Below, piece after piece: positions 1 to 8,967 of a stretch of DNA of 12,957 bases. Every line of letters begins with the position of its first letter. Within the stretch, counting starts at the first letter, position 1. Below the pieces are notes generated by a model that worked only from the letters and a program-made list of their open reading frames with translations, was not told the DNA's origin and searched no databases. The DNA comes from SM23-73-3 sp965369445 (lineage in GTDB: Bacteria; Zixibacteria; MSB-5A5; SM1-73): NCBI GenBank assembly GCA_965369445.1, contig CBDUQU010000084.1:1-12957 (forward strand). The letters run 5' to 3'. The translations under genes and the position numbers were made by a program.

Positions 1-2
1 GG

Positions 3-1256
3 AAGCTGTCTTTTATCGCCCTTTTGCTTTTCCCATTTGCCATGCTGATTATTGGCACGTTCGGGCAGAAGGTGAGAAAATCAAGCGTCCTCACCCAGGA
101 GAAGATGGGAGCCATAACCTCGACGCTGCAAGAGACCATCTCCGGCATCCGGGTGGTGAAAGCCTTCGTGATGGAGAAATTTGAGATAAAGAAATTCACC
201 GATGCCACCAGAGACTACTTCAGGACCATGGTGAAGCTCACCCGCATAGGCTCTCTGGCTCCCCCCTTGACCGAGATAATGGGGGTATTTGCCGCGGTTC
301 TGCTTCTGTGGTTTGCCGGAAGGCAGATTCTGACCGGAACGCTGGACCCCAGCAGATTCTTCCTTTTCCTTTTCGCCATGCTATCCCTGATGCAGCCCAT
401 ACGAACCATCAGTCATTTGAATATCGAAATCCAGCAGGGGCTCGCTGCGGGCAAGAGGATATTTGAGATTTTGGACACCACGCCGAAAATCAGAAACCAT
501 CCGGATGCGGTCAAAAAGGAGTGTCTGGAGAAGAGCGTCACCTTTGAGAACGTTAACTTCAGCTACGACGGCAGCAGGGAAGTTCTATTAGACATCAGCT
601 TTGAGGTCAAGGCTGGCGAGGCGGTGGCTTTGGTGGGGCCATCCGGAGCGGGCAAATCCACCTCCATGGATCTGCTCCCACGCTTCTATGACCCCACTGC
701 CGGGGTGATTAAGATCGACGGAATCAATCTGAGGAAAATTGACATAGCTTCTCTCCGAAACATGATGGGTATCGTAACCCAGGAGACCATTCTGTTCAAT
801 GATACAGTGTGGAACAATATCGCCTATGGTCATGAGAAAGCATCGGAGGATCGACTGCACAATGCTGCCCGGGCGGCCAATGCCCACGATTTCATCACGG
901 CAATGCCGCAGGCTTACCAAACCATAATCGGGGACCGCGGTGTTAAACTCTCCGGCGGGGAGAAACAGAGGTTGGCGATTGCCCGCGCGCTGTTCAAGAA
1001 TCCGCCCATACTGATATTCGACGAAGCCACCTCTTCTCTGGACTCCGAATCCGAAGCGCTGGTGCAGGAGGCCATCGATCGCTTGATGAAAGGACGAACA
1101 GTCTTTGTCATCGCGCATAGATTATCCACCATCCAGAACGTGGACAAAATCGTGGTCTTAGAACAAGGCAGAATCGTTCAGATAGGTGACCACAAGAGTC
1201 TGATAGAACAGGGAGGGCTATACAAGAGACTCTATCAAATGCAGTTCAGGATTTGA
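3..1256 (+). CDS. MsbA-like lipid exporter ABC transporter (5'-truncated)
   Basis: This is the C-terminal two thirds of a type IV ABC exporter with fused membrane and ATPase domains, the family that flips lipid A or other lipids across the inner membrane. The reading frame is open from base 3, so the true start lies upstream; the TTG at 24 is only an internal codon. The first part holds the last transmembrane helices, including the conserved stretch around SGIRVVKAF. The ATPase domain has Walker A GPSGAGKST (636-662), the Q-loop VTQET, the signature LSGGEKQ (from 948), Walker B ILIFDEA (near 1008-1028) and the switch histidine in IAHRLST (1116-1118), so it looks catalytically intact. Lipid A is the usual substrate for close relatives, but general lipid or drug exporters share these motifs. 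Substrate assignment is inference. Confidence 0.9.
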   Translation, partial: KLSFIALLLFPFAMLIIGTFGQKVRKSSVLTQEKMGAITSTLQETISGIRVVKAFVMEKFEIKKFTDATRDYFRTMVKLTRIGSLAPPLTEIMGVFAAVLLLWFAGRQILTGTLDPSRFFLFLFAMLSLMQPIRTISHLNIEIQQGLAAGKRIFEILDTTPKIRNHPDAVKKECLEKSVTFENVNFSYDGSREVLLDISFEVKAGEAVALVGPSGAGKSTSMDLLPRFYDPTAGVIKIDGINLRKIDIASLRNMMGIVTQETILFNDTVWNNIAYGHEKASEDRLHNAARAANAHDFITAMPQAYQTIIGDRGVKLSGGEKQRLAIARALFKNPPILIFDEATSSLDSESEALVQEAIDRLMKGRTVFVIAHRLSTIQNVDKIVVLEQGRIVQIGDHKSLIEQGGLYKRLYQMQFRI

Positions 1257-1268
1257 GACATCGGTAGA

Positions 1269-1296
1269 CAGCTCACAGTAGGCAGTAGGCAGAAAG
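1269..1296. repeat. Short CAG-phased heptamer repeat (4 units)
   Basis: Four consecutive 7-base units each begin with CAG. The two central units are identical (CAGTAGG). It lies just after the ABC transporter stop codon. A longer array with the same period and the same CAG start occurs at 5507-5555. Confidence 0.6.
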
Positions 1297-1360
1297 CAAG
1301 TCGCATCGCCGCAATTAATGGGGGAAGCCTCAGGTTCTGTTGGAGTTGTATTTCCGGAGT

Positions 1361-1378
1361 GCGAAAGCTTGCTTTCGC
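1361..1378. repeat. Perfect 8-bp palindrome
   Basis: GCGAAAGC and GCTTTCGC are separated by only two bases (TT). It would form a tight hairpin or cruciform. No T-run follows, so it is not a typical terminator. Confidence 0.6.
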
Positions 1379-1435
1379 GGTTTTCTGAAGTTCAAGTATC
1401 CTCATACTGCGACCATCGAATCCAGGAAGAAAACC

Positions 1436-1492
1436 GCACCCCGCCGACGGCGGGGTGCACTCCAGTAGTAGGGACAGGGCTTGACCCTGTCC
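1436..1492. repeat. Composite palindromic repeat, copy 1
   Basis: Two perfect inverted repeats lie in a row. The first has 11-bp arms around a single A (1436-1446 and 1448-1458, core CCGCCG/CGGCGG). The second has 8-bp arms GGACAGGG/CCCTGTCC around five bases (1472-1479 and 1485-1492) and is preceded by GTA. A related pair occurs at 1622-1686. This looks like a REP-type dispersed intergenic element; no mobilising protein is in the window. Confidence 0.65.
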
Positions 1493-1621
1493 GAGGTTTT
1501 CTTCACAGCGGATGAAGCTGATTTAGCGGATTTTCGCAGCAGATTGTCTGCCCCCAGGATCTTTGGAAAGATGCTTGTATCTGCTTAATCCTGATAATCA
1601 GCTGTGAGGAAAAAAGAGGGT

Positions 1622-1686
1622 CATCCCGCCGATGGCGGGATGCCTGTCCGTATTCCTGGCGGACAGCCACGAGGGCTGTCCCTACG
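1622..1686. repeat. Composite palindromic repeat, copy 2 (second half inverted)
   Basis: Three inverted repeats are stacked: CATCCCGCC/GGCGGGATG (1622-1630, 1634-1642), CTGTCCG/CGGACAG (1644-1650, 1660-1666) and GGACAGCC/GGCTGTCC (1661-1668, 1674-1681). The second and third share bases, so they are alternative structures. The first resembles the GC palindrome of copy 1. The last, read on the other strand, begins GTAGGGACAG, as in copy 1. The element ends about ten bases before the Mut7-C start. Confidence 0.65.
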
Positions 1687-1694
1687 GAGCAAGG

Positions 1695-2159
1695 ATGAGA
1701 TTCATCTGCGACGATAACTTGGGCAAATTAGCCAAATGGCTCAGAACGCTCGGATACGACACCCTCTTCTTCGACCCCATCGAGGATGGTGAGTTGGTGG
1801 CTAAGGCATTGAAGGAAGACCGGGTGGTTTTGAGCCGGGATACTCAACTCTCCCGATTCAAGTTTAAGTTGGGTGAAAATCTGATCCGGATCGAAAACGA
1901 CAAACCTTTAGAGCAACTGAAGCAAGTGCTTGATCACTTCGCTTTAAAGTCAGACAGGGAGCTACTCTTCTCGCGCTGTTCGGTCTGTAATGAACCTTTG
2001 AAGAAAGTGGAGAAAGAGAAGATCAAGGACAGATTATACCTCTTTGTCTATGAGACACAAGAGAATTTCGTCCACTGCCCCAAGTGCGACAGAATCTACT
2101 GGTCAGCCACCCACGTTGAGAACATAACCAAGAAGCTCGCGGAAGGCGGGATCATTTGA
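1695..2159 (+). CDS. Mut7-C RNase-domain protein with zinc ribbon
   Basis: A 154-residue protein that matches the bacterial Mut7-C family, whose N-terminal part has a PIN-like nuclease fold. It starts MRFICDDNLGKLAKWLRTLG, with early acidic residues, and contains VVLSRDTQL, typical of this family. The C-terminal half has two Cys pairs, CSVC and CPKC, about 40 residues apart, forming a zinc-ribbon-like site. The ATG at 1695 is chosen because GGAGCAAGG lies just upstream and the family homology begins exactly there. An upstream in-frame ATG at 1632 would add 21 residues encoded by the palindromic repeat, which is unlikely. RNase activity is assumed from the family and the target RNA is unknown. 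The next gene (PPDK) has its own promoter, so this is probably a single-gene transcript. Confidence 0.85.
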   Translation: MRFICDDNLGKLAKWLRTLGYDTLFFDPIEDGELVAKALKEDRVVLSRDTQLSRFKFKLGENLIRIENDKPLEQLKQVLDHFALKSDRELLFSRCSVCNEPLKKVEKEKIKDRLYLFVYETQENFVHCPKCDRIYWSATHVENITKKLAEGGII

Positions 2160-2224
2160 CTTTGTCTCCCATCTTAATTCATTATCTATGATAGACTTAC
2201 GGCTTCAGTCAAAAGAGAAACTTT

Positions 2225-2245
2225 AAAGCCAATCGCTGGCTTTTT
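2225..2245 (+). terminator. Likely rho-independent terminator after the Mut7-C gene
   Basis: Arms AAAGCCA (2225-2231) and TGGCTTT (2237-2243) with a 5-base loop, followed by more T. The stem has only three G-C pairs, so strength is moderate. A second small hairpin, CAGAAC/GTTCTG (2247-2252, 2258-2263), follows at once. Confidence 0.55.
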
Positions 2246-2320
2246 ACAGAACTTGGTGTTCTGATCGCTGAATTCCACGGTGCTACCTCAATTAACAGTC
2301 CTGCCGATCCAAAAATTTCT

Positions 2321-2349
2321 TTGCTTTTTTGCCAATAAAGCGGTATTAT
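2321..2349 (+). promoter_or_regulatory. Candidate sigma-70 promoter for the PPDK gene
   Basis: TTGCTT (-35, 2321-2326), a 17-base spacer and TATTAT (-10, 2344-2349) give a predicted start near 2356. This leaves a leader of about 27 bases with the ribosome binding site CGGAGGT before the ATG at 2383. Confidence 0.5.
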
Positions 2350-2382
2350 ATAAAAATTGCAAAGCCTAAACGGAGGTAAAAA

Positions 2383-5313
<2,931 letters not shown>

Positions 5314-5376
5314 TCTTACTTAAGCGGAGTTTGCCCTGAAGGGTTCATCTCTAACGATAAAGTTTCGTATACCAAG

Positions 5377-5402
5377 AAGCCCCACCTTGAGCGGGGCTTT
5401 TT
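5377..5402 (+). terminator. Rho-independent terminator after ppdK
   Basis: Arms AAGCCCC (5377-5383) and GGGGCTT (5393-5399) around a 9-base loop, followed by a T-run to 5402. It is placed about 64 bases after the ppdK stop codon, as expected for its transcript end. Confidence 0.85.
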
Positions 5403-5418
5403 GACAAAACAAAAGAGC

Positions 5419-5446
5419 TTGACTTTGGGCAAATGTTTATTATAGA
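5419..5446 (+). promoter_or_regulatory. Candidate promoter upstream of tRNA-His
   Basis: TTGACT (5419-5424), a 16-base spacer and TATAGA (5441-5446). It lies right after the ppdK terminator and would read through the heptamer repeat into the tRNA about 140 bases downstream. The -10 match is only fair. Confidence 0.4.
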
Positions 5447-5506
5447 TATCCTCAGCAGTTGTAACGAAAAGATGAGAGAACTGCAGCCAACAGGCGAGGT
5501 TTGTGC

Positions 5507-5555
5507 CAGTTGCCAGTTGGCAGCTTTCAGTTTGCAGTTGGCAGTTTGCAGTTAA
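5507..5555. repeat. CAG-phased heptamer repeat (7 units)
   Basis: Seven consecutive 7-base units all start with CAG. Most fit CAGTTKG, for example CAGTTGG and CAGTTTG, each present twice. There are no spacers, so it is a short tandem repeat and not a CRISPR array. It lies about 33 bases before the tRNA. Confidence 0.7.
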
Positions 5556-5588
5556 CCATCAACTATGAACCATTAACCGCCTTTCCGT

Positions 5589-5663
5589 GGTGGGTGTAGC
5601 TCAGTCGGTGAGAGCACCAGGTTGTGGCCCTGGGGGTCGGGGGTTCGAGTCCCCTCATCCACC
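5589..5663 (+). tRNA. tRNA-His (anticodon GTG)
   Basis: A full cloverleaf can be drawn: acceptor GTGGGTG/CATCCAC (5590-5596, 5656-5662, one G-T pair), D-stem GCTC/GAGC, anticodon stem CCAGG/CCTGG with loop TTGTGGC (anticodon GTG), and T-arm with TTCGAGT. A G at 5589 facing C at 5663 is the extra G-1:C73 pair that marks tRNA-His, which supports the identity independently of the anticodon. CCA is not encoded; the sequence continues CTTTTG, so the CCA end would be added enzymatically. A degenerate copy of its 3' half lies at 6506-6543. Confidence 0.95.
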
Positions 5664-5798
5664 CTTTTGATTAGTTCCGTCATGCCACGTCGCTGATCTC
5701 GGGATCGCGTCCGAGGGTGGAAAGTTGCGCAAGCAAATCGGCAACTGAAGTTTTCCGATGCCTGGGCATCAATAAACTGAACTGTTGAGGACCTTCAT

Positions 5799-6287
5799 AT
5801 GATCGTAAGAATCTTCGTAACCGGAGGCACTTTCGATAAGGAGTATAATGAACTCGCCGGCAAGCTCTTTTTCAAGGATACCCATGTGACCGAAATGCTG
5901 AAGTTGGGTCGATGCAAGTTAAATGTGGACATCAGGACTCTAATGATGGTCGACAGTTCGACCATGATTGACTCCGACCGGGAGATAATCTTGCAGAATG
6001 TAATGAAGGCAAAAGAGGACAGAATCCTCATTACCCATGGAACCGATACCATGGTGGCAACTGCCAAGGTTCTCGCAAAGGGAGTCAAAGGGAAAACCGT
6101 TGTACTGACGGGTGCCATGGTACCATACACATTTGGCAGCTCGGACGGCCTGTTCAACTTGGGAGCTGCTTTAGCATTTGTCCAGACTCTGCCGCATGGA
6201 ATCTATATTTCAATGAACGGAAGATGTTTCACCTGGGACAATGTGAAAAAAAACAGAGCTACCGGTGAATTCCATCAGATAAAATAG
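5799..6287 (+). CDS. Small single-domain asparaginase-family protein
   Basis: A 162-residue protein matching the N-terminal catalytic domain of type I/II L-asparaginases, which hydrolyse asparagine to aspartate and ammonia. Visible motifs are TGGTFDKEY (nucleophile region, Thr11), ITHGTDTM (Thr82-Asp83) and VVLTGAMVPY. Full asparaginases have about 330 residues. However, from memory there is a separate bacterial family of about 160-residue proteins with this same start and end (through the MNGR-W-DNV region), so the shortness is probably native and not a truncation. The ATG at 5799 has GAGG eight bases upstream. The gene sits alone between tRNA-His and a decayed tRNA-His copy. Whether it has asparaginase activity without the C-terminal domain is uncertain. 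Confidence 0.85.
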   Translation: MIVRIFVTGGTFDKEYNELAGKLFFKDTHVTEMLKLGRCKLNVDIRTLMMVDSSTMIDSDREIILQNVMKAKEDRILITHGTDTMVATAKVLAKGVKGKTVVLTGAMVPYTFGSSDGLFNLGAALAFVQTLPHGIYISMNGRCFTWDNVKKNRATGEFHQIK

Positions 6288-6490
6288 CCGGCTGCAACCT
6301 GATTCCAGGACTGCTCCACGGTTCCAGTCGCCCTCCCATGATTGGTTTCGTGTCCAGCAGCCGCTTAACTGGGGGTTTGGATCATCTACTATTGCAGGCC
6401 GCGAAAAGACTACCGACGAGTGAAAGGAAACCGCAGTCGATTGTGCCGACGTTCGTCAGTTGGTGGCTCACGGTGAACCGTGAAGTCTCC

Positions 6491-6543
6491 ACTGGTTGTG
6501 TCATTGCCCTGGGGGTCGGGGGATTGAGTCTCCCCATCCACCC
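6491..6543 (+). pseudogene. Degenerate tRNA-His copy (3' part)
   Basis: Bases 6506-6543 match 5627-5664 of the functional tRNA-His at 34 of 38 positions, beginning with 17 identical bases (GCCCTGGGGGTCGGGGG). The similarity extends upstream: CTGGTTGTG at 6492-6500 matches the tRNA's CAGGTTGTG, with five extra bases (TCATT) after the GTG anticodon. The anticodon 5' arm and the T-loop (TTC changed to ATT) are broken, so it cannot be a normal tRNA. Still further upstream only a weak resemblance to the D-arm remains (near 6455-6475). It may be a decayed tandem tRNA or an attachment-site-like remnant. Confidence 0.75.
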
Positions 6544-6690
6544 CACTCATCTCACGGCTGGTCCCAGATCCAGTGCGGAGTTTTTCGGCCAGCTTGAGGG
6601 GAACGAAAACCGATCATCATTTCCGTACCGGTCAGCAGAGGGAAATCAATGACAACTGACTTTTTTTGTTGCGCCTCCTGTACTTTCGTC

Positions 6691-6718
6691 TTGACTTCCG
6701 TGGTTTCTTGAATATTGT
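6691..6718 (+). promoter_or_regulatory. Candidate promoter for the DUF4382 lipoprotein gene
   Basis: TTGACT (6691-6696), a 16-base spacer and TATTGT (6713-6718) predict a start near 6725 and a 60-base leader. GGGAG (6773-6777) is the ribosome binding site for the ATG at 6787. Confidence 0.5.
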
Positions 6719-6786
6719 TACTTCGGATGCCGATAATCATAAATGGTGAAGAGATTCCTCTCAAAAAAAACAGGGAGTGATAAGAT

Positions 6787-7572
6787 ATGAGCAGAAGCTT
6801 CGCTTTAGCGGTGGTGATCCTATGTGTCTGCGTGGCCTTACTCGGCTGCTCCAAGAGTACGAAGACCGCCTCTGAGGGGGCGATAAGGGTTTATCTTGCA
6901 GACAGTCCTGCGGGCTTCGATGCAGTCAACATCGTGGTTTCTCAGGTATCGGTTCACGTGGCGGATGAGGATTCGGCTTCCGGGTGGATGGTGATCTGTG
7001 ACAGCACCCGGACGTTTGATCTCCTCCAGCTCCGCAACGGTGCAATGGCGCTTTTTGCCGACCATCCACTTGATCCGGGTCACTACACCCAGATAAGACT
7101 CAAGATAACCGACGGGTCCAACGTCATCGTTGACGGCCAGCCACACGATCTGAATATTCCCAGCGGGTACCAAAGCGGGGTGAAGATCAACCATCAGTTT
7201 CAAATTCAAGAGGACGTGACCTACGAGTTGCTGCTGGATTTCGACGCCGAGAAATCCATAATCGAAAAAGGAACTGGACAATACCAGATGAAGCCGGTCA
7301 TCCGGGCGATTGCCGTGGCCACATCGGGAAGCATTTCCGGCACCGTGGGTCCAAAGAGCGTACAGACTTTTGCCCTTGCAGGCGTTGACACGGCAGCTTA
7401 TACTCATTCGGATACCAGCGGCTATTTCAAGCTAATCGGGTTAGCTGAGGGTTCCTACTCAGTTCTGATTGTCCCGGATAGTGTCACGTATGCTGATACA
7501 ACCTTCTCTGGCGTAACGGTGACTGCGGGTCAAACCACCGACCTGGGGACGATCGAGCTTCGAGAGGAATAG
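6787..7572 (+). CDS. DUF4382-domain lipoprotein
   Basis: A 261-residue predicted lipoprotein. Residues 1-20 form a hydrophobic signal peptide ending in lipobox LLGC with Cys21 as the lipidated residue, so it should be membrane-anchored outside the cytoplasm. Residues about 32-170 match the DUF4382 family (IRVYLADSPAGFDAVNIVVSQVSVH, split in the sequence by no gap, then the conserved FDLLQL and GHYTQIRL parts). Residues about 174-258 form a carboxypeptidase-regulatory-like beta-sandwich (SGTV...SDTSGYFKLIGLAEGSYSV). Function is unknown; such proteins are often surface or cell-envelope proteins. It appears to be a single-gene unit. A hairpin CCGGA/TCCGG at 7596-7609 follows the stop but lacks a T-run. 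Confidence 0.85.
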   Translation: MSRSFALAVVILCVCVALLGCSKSTKTASEGAIRVYLADSPAGFDAVNIVVSQVSVHVADEDSASGWMVICDSTRTFDLLQLRNGAMALFADHPLDPGHYTQIRLKITDGSNVIVDGQPHDLNIPSGYQSGVKINHQFQIQEDVTYELLLDFDAEKSIIEKGTGQYQMKPVIRAIAVATSGSISGTVGPKSVQTFALAGVDTAAYTHSDTSGYFKLIGLAEGSYSVLIVPDSVTYADTTFSGVTVTAGQTTDLGTIELREE

Positions 7573-8351
7573 ACGATTCTGCTCTGAGCTGCGGACCGGA
7601 TTCCTCCGGAACGCGGGTCGTCAGTCTACCCTCACTGAGGCCAGGTATGCACAGAATCAGCGCACGGTTGATTGAGCTCGGGAATGTTGGTTCAGCTGTT
7701 CAGCACGCCGCAGATGCGCTATCCAGGTCAATGCTGACAGCCCCAGCATAATCAATGCCGGGCCTCTTTGTTGAACGGACAATCCCAACATAATGCACAG
7801 ACAGCCTTAAACTCCTCTTGCCTCCCGTCGCAATGCCGCATTCCTCTAAATTCCCGTGTGTCCGCAAGATCAACCTTGGATTCCTGCTTTTGCGCCGGGT
7901 TAGAAAGAACCCTCTTCCCGTATCCACGATGTGGTGATCGAGCGATCGCTGTGGAGAAAAACCATTGCTTGTTACTCCACCTGGTGAAGCTCCTTGCGCT
8001 GAGCAGGGTCCTCGGAGGGTGAAGAGATGAATAGCCCAAAGGTTTCGCCTAATAAAACGGGTTAGACTAACGTATTCAGGACATATTAATGATTTGGTTT
8101 AACCTTTTGGGCACAAAATGCGCAATTCTTTTCACACATCCATTATCTGCAACGCATTCACCAGACGGGTTCTCCATAGGACATCGAGGTCAACCAGGCA
8201 AATCTTTGATGAAAGTACATATCCACAAAGGGGAAGGCGGGATCGTCACAAGATCCAAGCTTTGGTGTCTCAGAACCATTCCTTTTGGCATACAGGTTGC
8301 TTATATAAGTAGTCAAAGTTTTTCGAGCTCGTCGTTGTCTGAAAATTTGAC
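7573..8351. other. Gene-poor region upstream of the pilin promoter
   Basis: About 780 bases in which neither strand gives a recognisable protein; open frames of 75-95 codons overlap each other in several frames and lack clear start sites. Structures seen: one copy of a 50-base repeat (7637-7686), a 10-base palindrome AGCGATCGCT (7941-7950) directly followed by the inverted repeat GTGGAG/CTCCAC (7951-7956, 7975-7980). It may be decayed genes or regulatory DNA. Confidence 0.55.
7637..7686 (+). repeat. 50-base direct repeat, copy 1
   Basis: Matches 8828-8877 at 47 of 50 positions in the same orientation. The shared core reads TATGCACAGAATCAGCGCAC and continues through GGTTGATTGAG to GGGAATG. 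At its other copy it directly precedes the second pilin leader. Confidence 0.85.
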
Positions 8352-8379
8352 TTGACAGTCGGGTAAGACTGGCTATCTT
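8352..8379 (+). promoter_or_regulatory. Strong sigma-70-type promoter for the Flp pilin genes
   Basis: Consensus TTGACA (8352-8357), a 16-base spacer and TATCTT (8374-8379). Predicted transcription start is near 8386, giving a leader of about 250 bases before the first pilin. An inverted repeat CAGTC/GACTG lies between the two boxes, a possible operator. It is the best promoter match in the window. Confidence 0.65.
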
Positions 8380-8473
8380 ATTAGTGGGAAAGTTAATTGC
8401 TCAGATCAGACGAAAAGAGGATAGGCTAGGAAGTGAACGAAATGAACAAGCATTCTCGCGGGAAACAGGCTGG

Positions 8474-8507
8474 CCAGCGGAGTTTACCTCTGCCGGCTCT
8501 CCGCTGG
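8474..8507 (+). promoter_or_regulatory. Structured leader element, copy 1
   Basis: Perfect 9-bp stem CCAGCGGAG/CTCCGCTGG (8474-8482, 8499-8507) around 16 bases, inside the 5' leader of the first pilin gene. The same stem occurs in copy 2 with one change in the loop and others outside the stem. It does not match a riboswitch class that I recognise. Confidence 0.5.
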
Positions 8508-8633
8508 AGCAAGCACGAACATCGCAAAGATGATTCTGATGAAGTAGCTTAAGAGACAGAAAACGTTTGTGCATGGGAAGCACATAACGACAGTTCGGAC
8601 TAAATACTCTAACGAGGAAAGGAGGGATGAGAA

Positions 8634-8795
8634 ATGCTGAAGAAGCTGAGAAACCTTTTCAAAGACGAAAAGGGACAGGATATGATTGAGTATGCTCTTC
8701 TGGCCTCTTTCATATCGATCGTGGCGATAGCCGTAATCATGCTTATTGCAACACCCCTTATAGCTTTGTATCAAGCTATAGTGAATGCTTTGTAG
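8634..8795 (+). CDS. flp: Flp-family type IVb pilin 1
   Basis: A 53-residue pilin precursor, the main subunit of the Tad/Flp pilus. It has a short basic leader MLKKLRNLFKDEKG, then the prepilin-peptidase site G14|QDMIEYALLA with the conserved Glu and Tyr at mature positions +5 and +6, followed by a hydrophobic helix to the C-terminus. The mature pilin would have 39 residues, within the range for Flp pilins. A near-ideal ribosome binding site AAAGGAGG (8618-8625) lies eight bases upstream of the ATG. The gene is preceded by a strong promoter and a structured leader and followed by an almost identical copy. TadV downstream is the expected processing enzyme. Confidence 0.93.
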   Translation: MLKKLRNLFKDEKGQDMIEYALLASFISIVAIAVIMLIATPLIALYQAIVNAL

Positions 8796-8827
8796 TGGAT
8801 GCTTTAAGTGGTTGATACCGCCTGCAA

Positions 8828-8877
8828 GAGGCTAAGTATGCACAGAATCAGCGCACGGTTGATTGAGTTCGGGAATG
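8828..8877 (+). repeat. 50-base direct repeat, copy 2
   Basis: Second copy of the 7637-7686 repeat (47/50 identical), placed exactly at the junction between the first and second pilin cassettes. It may mark the recombination site that produced the tandem duplication. Confidence 0.85.
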
Positions 8878-8933
8878 AGGATAGGCTAGGAAGTGAACGA
8901 AATGAACAAGCATTTTCGCGGGAAACAGGCCGG

Positions 8934-8967
8934 CCAGCGGAGTTTATCTCTGCCGGCTCTCCGCTGG
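8934..8967 (+). promoter_or_regulatory. Structured leader element, copy 2
   Basis: Same 9-bp stem as copy 1 (8934-8942, 8959-8967). One loop base differs (C to T). A base change next to the stem creates GGCCGGCC (8928-8935), which could pair alternatively with GCCGGC in the loop. Confidence 0.5.

Larger units (their letters stand above)
1257..1694. other. Intergenic region rich in small repeats, no gene seen
   Basis: About 440 bases between the ABC transporter and the Mut7-C gene. It holds a short heptamer repeat, one isolated hairpin and two composite palindromic elements, listed separately. The open frames here run through palindromes and have no ribosome binding site or recognisable protein. 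Confidence 0.7.
6288..6786. other. Intergenic region with tRNA remnant and promoter
   Basis: About 500 bases with no convincing gene. It holds a degenerate tRNA-His copy (6491-6543) and a promoter-like site (6691-6718) for the lipoprotein gene. The 104-codon open frame at 6338-6652 runs through the tRNA remnant and is not credible. Confidence 0.65.
8417..8835 (+). repeat. Tandem leader-plus-pilin cassette, copy 1
   Basis: About 419 bases repeated at 8877-9289 in direct orientation: leader, pilin gene and about 40 bases after its stop codon. The copies are nearly identical, except for a divergent patch at about 8542-8575 (9002-9029 in copy 2) where they differ by six bases in length. Confidence 0.9.

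Noticed and set aside
1318..1515. 65-codon open frame after the ABC transporter
   Set aside because: It runs through the palindromic repeats, has no ribosome binding site and resembles no protein.
5507..5555. CRISPR array
   Set aside because: Seven-base units directly adjacent, with no spacers.
6338..6652. 104-codon open frame
   Set aside because: It crosses the tRNA-His remnant and has no supporting start signal or recognisable domain.
7752..8039. Minus-strand 95-codon frame overlapping an 84-codon plus-strand frame
   Set aside because: Both strands are open at once, composition is not protein-like and no homologue is recognised.
8089..8355. 88-codon open frame before the pilin promoter
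   Set aside because: No ribosome binding site or known motif; it ends inside the promoter region.
8417..8540. c-di-GMP riboswitch (GEMM-I or class II) in the pilin leader
   Set aside because: The conserved core motifs of these classes are not visible; only general features such as GGAAACA and GCAAAG are shared.
8811..8828. Sigma-54 promoter (TGG...TGCA) between the two pilins
   Set aside because: Spacing between GG and GC is 12 bases instead of the required 10, and the same sequence follows pilin 2.
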